Shown here one piece after another: positions 57,895 through 64,000 of a stretch of 64,000 nt of DNA. A program made the position numbers and the translations under genes. This DNA comes from Pedobacter kyonggii (GTDB lineage Bacteria > Bacteroidota > Bacteroidia > Sphingobacteriales > Sphingobacteriaceae). The notes beneath the pieces were generated by a model, which saw only the letters and a list, made by a program, of their open reading frames with translations, searched no databases and was not told where the DNA came from. How positions within the stretch are numbered: the first letter of the stretch is position 1; the number at the start of each line of letters is the position of its first letter. The stretch spans positions 1 through 64,000 of the forward strand of contig NZ_SIXF01000015.1 in NCBI RefSeq assembly GCF_004310665.1, given 5' to 3'.

Positions 57895-58115
57895 CTTGAG
57901 TTTGCTTTTATCGGGTTTAGGTGGGCAGTTCTGTGTTACTGTTTTGCATTAATAAACCCAACTTAACGGAAATCCTTTTTGGGAAAAATCGTATTTTTTA
58001 TTAAAGATAAATTTACAAAAAGATTGAAGTGATGGTGGGACTACAGCACCAATGAAATGCTGAACAATCATTTCCTAACCATTTACAAAATTTAATTGTT
58101 GATGTCAAAGGACAT

Positions 58116-58253
58116 GCGTCATCCTATTCCAAATGTTCGGGATCTGGAATATAAATGAGAGATTCTGAATAGACTTTTATAAGGCATTACCAATGCCAAT
58201 CTCGTCCATCCTCGTTATTCCAAAGGAGTCACTTTGTGACAAACGAGGACGAT
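58116..58253. repeat. GTCATCCT repeat element, copy B
   Basis: Same ends as copy A (GCGTCATCCT ... AAACGAGGACGAT) and the same 3' hairpin CCTCGTT...AACGAGG. The 5' half has diverged, so its hairpin (GGGATCTGGAA region) is weaker. Confidence 0.8.
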
Positions 58254-58384
58254 GCATGATAGATACTGACCTGTAGCGAAGCGGAAAGCTACGCAGTAAA
58301 ACAAATCCTATAGCTATCGGATCAGTATGACCACGCGCGAAGTAACACCATTCGACAAACCGCCAAGCGCCTATCGCTACCGTT

Positions 58385-59575
58385 CTATTTGCTAAACCTT
58401 CGGTTCAACAACTCGTAAAACTGATCAACCGTCGCCTGTTTATTGGCCCAGTTATTTTTTGCCGCATAATTATTCTGAAGAAAACCATCTGCCGCTTCGA
58501 AACTGCTCATCTTATTTATGATATCAATTACTTCCGAATAGGCCAGATTATACCCATTAAAAAGATCTTTGATAAAAAGTAACTTTTCATTTAAACTAAT
58601 CGCCTGCTTTAAATCGGCGATAGGTGCTTTAACAGGCTCATCACTTTTACCATTTGTTTTGGCAAGCAGATCATTTAAACTTGGTGCAGGTTTAGCGGCA
58701 TCTGGTTGTGGAGCTGGTTTTACCGGAACAGCTTCAGGCTTAAATAAAGGGCGCTCCTGTTCAACATGTGGTGAAATAATGGGATCATCCAGCTTCACAT
58801 CTTTCAGTACCTCGATAGGCTCACTTGGCGCAGCAACCGGTTCCACTTCTTTAACAACTGCAACAGGTTCTTCTTCGGCAATTACTAAAGGTTCTTCCTC
58901 TTCTTCCTGCGGAATTAAAAAAGGTTCAGGACCAATTTCATCCTCTTCAGTTGGCACAGGCTCTTCCTGAACAGATAAAGTTTCTTCCTTTTGGTGAATT
59001 ATCTTTTTACGCGCTAAAATTTCGGCCTCTTCTTTACTTAAAGGACGATCGAAAATTTCTTCAACAGATTTCGCTTCATAATCAAACTGATCGTTTTCAT
59101 CGTGTGTACCCAATACAAATTCAAAAGTATGGTCATCCTGGTCGGGCTTAAAGAAATCTTTATTCAAAAGCGAGGCTGCTTTTTCTTCTTCAATATTTTC
59201 ATCATCCAGCACTTCCTGCTCAGGCTTTACATCTACACGTTCTTCTTCTTCCTGGGCGGTAGCCACTTCTTCCAGTTCCTGAGGTTCAAAACTCTCCTCC
59301 TCTTCCGCATAGCTTTTTTCAGCTTCAGGTAAGATAATAGTGTTCTGTTCTGCCAACAAAGCATGATTCCCTGGCTCAGCAGTCTTATTTTCAACTATAG
59401 TATTTAATTTTTTGACAATATTAACATGATCGGAAAGGAAATGGGCATTGGCCAGAAAAAGCTCAAGTTCCAAATCGTTTAATTGCTGAGGGTTTTGAGC
59501 TAGAAACTGATATTGCTCATTTAATTCTGTTAAAATGCTGCCGATCTTTCTGAAAATATCCTGTTGGTTCATCAT
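58385..59575 (-). CDS. Acidic, largely disordered cytoplasmic protein with conserved C-terminal domain
   Basis: A 396-residue protein in three parts. A helical N-terminus (1-65, IFRKIGSILTELNEQYQFLAQ...) is followed by a very Glu/Pro/Val-rich, probably disordered middle (70-310, with EEEEEPLVIAEEEP-type runs) and a compact helical C-terminus (about 320-396, AISLNEKLLFIKDLFNGYNLAYSEVIDIINKMSSFEAADGFLQNNYAAKNNWANK). Similar proteins occur across Bacteroidota with no known function. No signal peptide. The low-complexity middle should evolve fast in length. Confidence 0.8.
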   Translation of the reverse strand: MMNQQDIFRKIGSILTELNEQYQFLAQNPQQLNDLELELFLANAHFLSDHVNIVKKLNTIVENKTAEPGNHALLAEQNTIILPEAEKSYAEEEESFEPQELEEVATAQEEEERVDVKPEQEVLDDENIEEEKAASLLNKDFFKPDQDDHTFEFVLGTHDENDQFDYEAKSVEEIFDRPLSKEEAEILARKKIIHQKEETLSVQEEPVPTEEDEIGPEPFLIPQEEEEEPLVIAEEEPVAVVKEVEPVAAPSEPIEVLKDVKLDDPIISPHVEQERPLFKPEAVPVKPAPQPDAAKPAPSLNDLLAKTNGKSDEPVKAPIADLKQAISLNEKLLFIKDLFNGYNLAYSEVIDIINKMSSFEAADGFLQNNYAAKNNWANKQATVDQFYELLNRRFSK

Positions 59576-59775
59576 AAAATTAAAACGAATTTTTAGTCGA
59601 TTTATGTTGGTAACTATGTGTTCAAAAATAACATATAATTCTCATTTAATTTCATTCGGTAATATTATAAAAAGCATAATTAAGTAGTTCTGTTTATTAT
59701 AACAGAAAATTTATAAAGAATGTTTAATTGCTCAGTCACCGATTCAATATATGATCAAATTATTATATTAGTAAT

Positions 59776-60234
59776 ATGAAATTTAAATACGCCCTCATCA
59801 TTTCAAGCTTAGTTTTGGCCACTTCCTGTTCAGATACTAAACAGAAGACCTTTCCTAGCTTGGCAATCCTTCAAGAGACACTAAAGTTAAAGCCAGCGTT
59901 AAAAACACCATACTTCAAAAAACTAGGTTACGAATTTAAAAAAGGCGACTCTATTAACTTAACCTATAAACATATTGGGCAAAATGATACAAGCTCGTAT
60001 CGTATAGCCGATCTGTCTACCTCTAATGCATGCTTATATACCACTACTAATAGAAATGAGTTAGAGTCCATTGTTAAAGAGGCAAAATCAAAGGGTTTCG
60101 TTCAAGAGGTAAAGGATAAAGGAGTAACCGGCTATAGGAATGACAGTCAGATTCTTTTTGTTACAGACACCGTTAAGCAGGGAAAAGAAATACTTAATTT
60201 GAGTTTGATACAATTGAGTATAAAAAAACCTTAA
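59776..60234 (+). CDS. Lipoprotein of unknown function
   Basis: A 152-residue lipoprotein with lipobox ATSC (Cys18) followed by SDTKQKTFPSLA. The mature part reads LKPALKTPYFKKLGYEFKKGDSINLTYKHIGQND and then NRNELESIVKEAKSKGFVQ, with ILFVTDTVKQGKE near the end. No family recognised. It is divergent from the acidic-protein gene with a 200-bp AT-rich space between them and has no clear promoter. Confidence 0.7.
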   Translation: MKFKYALIISSLVLATSCSDTKQKTFPSLAILQETLKLKPALKTPYFKKLGYEFKKGDSINLTYKHIGQNDTSSYRIADLSTSNACLYTTTNRNELESIVKEAKSKGFVQEVKDKGVTGYRNDSQILFVTDTVKQGKEILNLSLIQLSIKKP

Positions 60235-60450
60235 AGTGAATTGGGAATAACTAAAAATACACCAACGATTCTATGATTTTTGGCTTCCATTGAGATTACC
60301 TCATATTAGTAACCTCTTTAAATTTAATTTTCTAATGTTTTATTTGGTCTTTATTCTAAATCTGTTAGGAACAAAACCGAAATTACCGCTAAATCATATT
60401 TATGAAATGATGTATTTTTACTAAGTTTATTAATAAAACAAAAAACAACT

Positions 60451-60648
60451 ATGCTCTCAACAACTTGCGCAATCATGTTTGGTATACCTGAAATCTTAAT
60501 ACTTTTACTGGGTATATTGATTTTCTGGTCGGTAGCCAATTTTGGAAAAAACACTTCTTTAGGATTCTGGAGTTCACTATTACTAGCGATATTCACAACG
60601 CCCGTTATTGCCTTTTTAATTATTTTGATTTTTTTTAGAAAAAAATAA
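60451..60648 (+). CDS. Small two-TM membrane protein
   Basis: A 65-residue hydrophobic protein with helices at about 12-30 (PEILILLLGILIFWSVANFG) and 40-60 (WSSLLLAIFTTPVIAFLIILIF) and a basic end FRKK. A shorter form from the ATG at 60475 (MFGIPEILIL) is equally plausible. Function unknown. Confidence 0.6.
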   Translation: MLSTTCAIMFGIPEILILLLGILIFWSVANFGKNTSLGFWSSLLLAIFTTPVIAFLIILIFFRKK

Positions 60649-60799
60649 AGGCTAATTCCCACACAGAAAGGAGCTTTGCACGTAAAATTGGCTTTTAAAA
60701 GTCATGAGTCTTTATTTTTAACTTTTTTTGATTACAAAATTCTCATATTTGTTCGGTTTAAAAATTATAGAACGGACATAGGGGAATAAAAAAACAGGC

Positions 60800-61381
60800 A
60801 TGTTATTTAGCGAACAAAATTTTAGAAGAAGGGGCGAATTTTCGGGAAGTATAGAAGTGGTATGTGGCTCTATGTTTTCTGGTAAAACGGAAGAGCTGAT
60901 CCGCAGGTTAAAAAGAGCCCAGATTGCTAAACTGAATGTCGAAATTTTTAAACCCCGCACCGATACCCGCTACCATGAAACTGCTGTTGTTTCGCACGAT
61001 TTAAACTCGATAAACTCTACCCCCGTTGATAGCGCTTCGGCCATTTTACTGCTTGGTACCAATACACAGGTGGTTGGTATAGATGAAGCTCAGTTTTTTG
61101 ATGATGAACTGCCTGATGTTTGCAACAAACTCGCCCTTAAAGGCATACGCGTTATTGTTGCAGGCCTTGATATGGATTTTACGGGTAAACCCTTTGGCCC
61201 TATGCCAGCCTTAATGGCCATTGCCGAACATGTTACCAAAGTAAATGCCGTTTGTGTTTGTTGTGGAAACCCTGCCCTTTACAGTTACCGAACCGTTGCT
61301 GATGAAGCAACCGTTTTATTGGGTGAAAAGGAAAGTTATGAGCCACGATGCAGGGCTTGCTATAATCTCGGCAAGGGATAA
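60800..61381 (+). CDS. tdk: Thymidine kinase
   Basis: A 193-residue type II thymidine kinase for thymidine salvage. The P-loop GSMFSGKT is at 23-30, the catalytic Glu96 is in IDEAQFF, and the lasso zinc site is formed by [10 protein letters not shown] (about 152-155) and CRAC (184-187). Length and motifs are complete. It stands upstream of a Crp/Fnr-type regulator with a 48-bp gap. Confidence 0.97.
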   Translation: MLFSEQNFRRRGEFSGSIEVVCGSMFSGKTEELIRRLKRAQIAKLNVEIFKPRTDTRYHETAVVSHDLNSINSTPVDSASAILLLGTNTQVVGIDEAQFFDDELPDVCNKLALKGIRVIVAGLDMDFTGKPFGPMPALMAIAEHVTKVNAVCVCCGNPALYSYRTVADEATVLLGEKESYEPRCRACYNLGKG

Positions 61382-61429
61382 CACCATTCTTGATTAATCT
61401 GTAGCTTTAAGCTGCACTTAAATATTGAT

Positions 61430-62035
61430 ATGGATAAACAATTTAAAATTAATGCTTTTAAAACTGGTTTAGCAAAATTCGTAACTTTCGAAGAAAGCGA
61501 ATGGGAAATCTTAACTCAGTACCTAAGTTTTTCTAGCCTAAAGAAAAAGGAACATTTTGTAACTGAAGGAAAAGTATGCGATTATATTGCCTTTATTATC
61601 CAGGGTGCTGTAAGGCATTATCATGTTAAAGACGGACAGGAAATTACAGGTTATTTTTGTTTTGAAAACGAGCTGGTAAGTGCCTATAAAAGCTTTGTAA
61701 GAAGGGTACCGAGTATAAACTTTATTCAGGCCTTGGAGGAAACCCAACTTGTTCTTATTGCTTACGCTGATCTTCAGAAAATGTTAAACCACCCCGTGCT
61801 GGCGCTGAAAATGGAACGGTTTGGCCATCTGGTTGCTGAATATTACATCTGCTGTTTTGAAGACCGCCTTAATGCTTTTGTTACCCAAAGCCCCGAAGAG
61901 CGCTATACTGAGATTGAAAAAACTGCAAAAGATATTTTTCAGCGCGTTCCACAGCACTATATCGCCAATTTTTTAGGTATCACCCCTGTTTCACTCTCGC
62001 GTATCCGTAAACGCACACTCATTTTAAAGGATTAA
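61430..62035 (+). CDS. Crp/Fnr-family transcriptional regulator
   Basis: A 201-residue regulator. The N-terminal cyclic-nucleotide-binding-like domain (about 20-125, with EHFVTEGKVCDYIAFIIQGAVRHY) lacks the full cAMP-binding signature and an N-terminal Fe-S Cys cluster. The C-terminal winged helix carries HYIANFLGITPVSLSRIRKR. This shorter type is common in Bacteroidota and its effector is usually unknown. It lies between tdk and two Rossmann-fold genes; the next gene has its own -7 element, TAACTTTG. Confidence 0.9.
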   Translation: MDKQFKINAFKTGLAKFVTFEESEWEILTQYLSFSSLKKKEHFVTEGKVCDYIAFIIQGAVRHYHVKDGQEITGYFCFENELVSAYKSFVRRVPSINFIQALEETQLVLIAYADLQKMLNHPVLALKMERFGHLVAEYYICCFEDRLNAFVTQSPEERYTEIEKTAKDIFQRVPQHYIANFLGITPVSLSRIRKRTLILKD

Positions 62036-62080
62036 GTTAATCCTTATCTTTTGTTAACGTTTTTATGGTTTAATGCCGCA

Positions 62081-62088
62081 TAACTTTG
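62081..62088 (+). promoter_or_regulatory. -7 element of the epimerase-like gene
   Basis: TAACTTTG, a perfect TAnnTTTG, 21 bp before ATG 62109. It lies inside a possible 12-codon upstream extension, which argues against that longer start. Confidence 0.6.
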
Positions 62089-62108
62089 AACTAATCAAAA
62101 ACGAAGAT

Positions 62109-63041
62109 ATGCACACTATACTTGGCGCCGGCGGACCAACAGCAAACGCACTAACAAGAGAATTAACCAATACTAACGAAACCATTAGATTAGTTAGCCG
62201 AAAACCAATTTCTACAAGCAACCCAAATGTAAGCTGGGTTAAGGCCGACCTATTAAATGAAGTTGAACTTTTTGCAGCGGCCGAAGGTTCGAAAGTAATA
62301 TACCTGTGCGCTGGTTTGGTTTACGATGCCAAAATATGGCAGCAACAGTGGCCGGTTATTATTCAAAATGTGATTAACTTAACTAAACGTACTGACGCAA
62401 GGTTAATATTTTTTGATAATGTTTATATGTATGGGCTAGTAAACGGCCCAATGACGGAAGATACACCCTACCATCCATGTAGTTTAAAAGGAGAAGTAAG
62501 GGCAAAAGTAGCCGAACAATTAATGAACGAATCGAAAGCGGGCAATATAAATGTAACCATTGCCCGAGCTGCAGATTTTTACGGCGCAGATTCGATGAAC
62601 AGCTTCTTTGACATGATGGTGCTCGATAAATTTGCCAAGAAGAATAGGGCCCAATGGATCGGAGACCCGAATACGCTACACAGTTTTACTTATATTGAAG
62701 ATGCTGGAAAAGCTTTATTTCTGTTAGGACAAACACCTGATTCTGGCAACCTGATATGGCACCTACCCACTGCAGCTCCTTTAAAAGGAAAAGCTTTTAT
62801 AGAAATGGCTGCAAAGATTTATGAAACCAAGCCTCAATACTCAATCATTAATAAACTGATGCTACGCTTAGTAGGTTTATTTAAAAAGGTAGTTGCGGGC
62901 ACTGTAGAAATGTACTACCAGTATGATCATGATTATCATTTCGATTCTACCAAATTTGAAAAGGCATTCAATTTCAAACCTACACCTTATTATGATGGTA
63001 TTTTAAAGCTATCGAAAACCATGTATAAAAAGCAGAATTGA
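62109..63041 (+). CDS. NAD-dependent epimerase/dehydratase-like (extended SDR) protein
   Basis: A 310-residue Rossmann protein beginning MHTILGAGGPTANALTREL, with GAGGPTA at 6-12 as the dinucleotide motif. DNVYMYGLVNGPMTEDTPY and NVTIARAADFYGAD follow the extended-SDR/NAD(P)H-binding pattern. The canonical catalytic YxxxK is not found: the equivalent place reads KGEVRAKVAEQL with no Tyr, so it may be an atypical SDR or a binding protein. The start is set by the -7 element at 62081. It forms an operon with the following gene (8 bp gap). Confidence 0.8.
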   Translation: MHTILGAGGPTANALTRELTNTNETIRLVSRKPISTSNPNVSWVKADLLNEVELFAAAEGSKVIYLCAGLVYDAKIWQQQWPVIIQNVINLTKRTDARLIFFDNVYMYGLVNGPMTEDTPYHPCSLKGEVRAKVAEQLMNESKAGNINVTIARAADFYGADSMNSFFDMMVLDKFAKKNRAQWIGDPNTLHSFTYIEDAGKALFLLGQTPDSGNLIWHLPTAAPLKGKAFIEMAAKIYETKPQYSIINKLMLRLVGLFKKVVAGTVEMYYQYDHDYHFDSTKFEKAFNFKPTPYYDGILKLSKTMYKKQN

Positions 63042-63049
63042 CATGAATC

Positions 63050-63898
63050 ATGGCAAATTATAAAGCTAACTATTTATCTTTAGCGCAAATGATTTCAGAT
63101 AATACAACACATAAAACCGTATCAATTTTAGGCTGTGGCTGGTTCGGGCTGGCTTTAGCCAAAAAACTGATCGGCTCAAATTATACCGTTAAGGGTTCTA
63201 CCACAAGTCAGGGGAAACTAGCAATACTTCAGGTCGAAAATATACAGCCATTTTTAGTCAACTTTACGGCGGAAGCGGTTGTGGCTGATCCAAGATTTTT
63301 TGAGGCCGATACCTTGTTTATCTGTATTCCGCCAAAGCGCAATTCGACTGAACTTCTTGATTACCCCCAAAAGATCAATTCAATTTTGACTGCTGCGAAA
63401 GACAAATCGAAGCATGTGGTGTTGATCAGTTCGACGAGTGTTCACGCTGATGAAAACAAAATAGTAAATGAAACCAGCGAGCCACATCCCGATACGGATT
63501 CAGGAAAAGTCGTTTTAGCTGCAGAAATTCTATTTAAGCAACTACTCCCCGAAAACTGCACCGTGATCCGCTTTGCAGGCTTAATTGGCCCTGACCGTAA
63601 CCCAGGGAGATTCTTTGCTGGAAAAAGTAATGTGCCGAATGGTTTAGCTCCTGTAAACTTAATTCACCAAACAGATGCTGTAGGGATTGCAATTAAACTT
63701 TTAGAAAAACAGGCATTCGGCAGAACTTACAATGCCTGTTCGCCAAACCATCCTGCAAAAATGGAATTTTATACTAATGCGGCTAAAAGCACGGGGCTTG
63801 CAGCACCTGATTTTATTGCAGAGAAGAAAGATTGGAAAATTGTAGAGAGTATTAATGTGCCAGAATTTTTGGGTTATAAGTTTGAGGTTGGGATTTAA
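63050..63898 (+). CDS. NAD(P)-binding Rossmann protein, YeeZ-like
   Basis: A 282-residue protein with TVSILGCGWFGLALAKKL (GxGWxG at 28-33) as dinucleotide-binding start. ICIPPKRN, VVLISSTSVHAD and a late VIRFAGLIGPDRNPGRFFAGK region resemble YeeZ/epimerase-like SDRs. Substrate unknown. It is 8 bp after the epimerase-like gene and probably co-transcribed, so the two may act on related sugars or cofactors; that is inference. It is followed directly by a palindromic repeat. Confidence 0.78.
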   Translation: MANYKANYLSLAQMISDNTTHKTVSILGCGWFGLALAKKLIGSNYTVKGSTTSQGKLAILQVENIQPFLVNFTAEAVVADPRFFEADTLFICIPPKRNSTELLDYPQKINSILTAAKDKSKHVVLISSTSVHADENKIVNETSEPHPDTDSGKVVLAAEILFKQLLPENCTVIRFAGLIGPDRNPGRFFAGKSNVPNGLAPVNLIHQTDAVGIAIKLLEKQAFGRTYNACSPNHPAKMEFYTNAAKSTGLAAPDFIAEKKDWKIVESINVPEFLGYKFEVGI

Positions 63899-63930
63899 AT
63901 GCTCGCCTTAGCGGAGGTGCATTTAACTTG

Positions 63931-64000
63931 CAGCGTCATTCCCAACTTGATTGGGAATCGTAATGCAATAAGCTTTAAAATTTCCACCTGCGTGGGAATA
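63931..64000. repeat. GTCATTCCC-type palindromic repeat at the window end
   Basis: CGTCATTCCCAACTTGATTGGGAATCG forms TTCCCAA/TTGGGAA, and a second hairpin TTCCAC-CTGC-GTGGGAA runs to the window edge. It belongs to the GTCATCCTGA repeat class; the unit may continue outside the window. Confidence 0.65.

Larger units (their letters stand above)
57734..58384. other. 651-bp non-coding gap filled by two related repeats
   Basis: No gene. Two copies of a roughly 130-bp element lie at 57767-57894 and 58116-58253. The right end (58309-58326) has a CCTATAGCTATCGGAT palindrome like that at 41273-41292. Confidence 0.75.

Overview
The window is about 64 kb of a Bacteroidota chromosome, most likely family Sphingobacteriaceae and probably Pedobacter or a close relative. 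The genus is an inference from protein style and gene order; no 16S gene is present. Supporting signs are -7 promoter elements of the form TAnnTTTG, little Shine-Dalgarno signal, many lipoproteins of the CKKD/CSKD type, a FadL porin, a TonB-dependent receptor with a carboxypeptidase-like plug extension, an OlsF-like aminolipid acyltransferase, and typical Bacteroidota neighbourhoods (rpsU-xer-hpf-tRNA-tuf; pheT-zapA-6S RNA-rny; mreBCD-mrdA-rodA). Nothing looks like a prophage, plasmid or CRISPR locus.

Layout. 1-0.3 kb: the 3' end of an IS3-family element. 0.3-6.5 kb: miaA, a FadL porin with an SGNH-hydrolase lipoprotein, a DUF3467 gene, and a GH123-like glycosidase with a frameshifted discoidin-like partner. 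6.6-24.4 kb: the information-processing block on the minus strand, in transcription order rpsU, xer, hpf, tRNA-Thr-Tyr-Gly-Thr, tuf, tRNA-Trp, secE, nusG, rplKAJL, rpoBC. This normally compact cluster is split between nusG and rplK by a two-gene secreted cassette containing an HExxH lipoprotein. 24.6-32.7 kb: mixed accessory genes (acyl-CoA dehydrogenase, ComEA-like HhH protein, OlsF-like acyltransferase, transglutaminase-like protein, small membrane and basic proteins). 32.8-39.3 kb: surface lipoproteins, a decayed gene, a beta-helix lipoprotein with its TonB-dependent receptor, and an Mpo1-like membrane protein. 39.5-44.4 kb: pheT, a coiled-coil gene, zapA, a candidate 6S RNA and rny. 44.6-48.0 kb: a tight five-gene operon with a secreted EEP hydrolase, an Lgt paralogue, a cysteine-rich radical SAM protein with the layout of tetraether-lipid synthase, and two duplicated two-TM proteins. 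48.1-51.6 kb: a radC pseudogene, rpsT, purN and purH. 52.0-57.7 kb: the rod-shape operon. 58.4-63.9 kb: an acidic protein, small membrane/lipoproteins, tdk, a Crp/Fnr regulator and two Rossmann-fold genes.

The most interesting locus is the Lgt-paralogue/radical-SAM operon. The Lgt paralogue keeps the conserved arginines but lacks the usual catalytic His and Asn. The radical SAM protein has three cysteine clusters, and the twin small membrane proteins share a conserved cysteine. A membrane-lipid or lipoprotein modification pathway is a reasonable but unproven reading.

A second theme is the intergenic DNA. Many gaps hold locus-specific arrays of 7-9 bp words that start or stop within a few bases of a start or stop codon (for example five TCTTTAG units next to the DUF6496 start, and a TAGGGTT array containing a stop codon), often folding into hairpins. 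Other gaps hold palindromic GTCATCCTGA-type repeats and MITE-like inverted-repeat elements. At least three genes are broken: radC, the discoidin-like gene and a lipoprotein-cluster remnant. All coordinates, hairpins and promoters were read by eye; no search or folding program was run.
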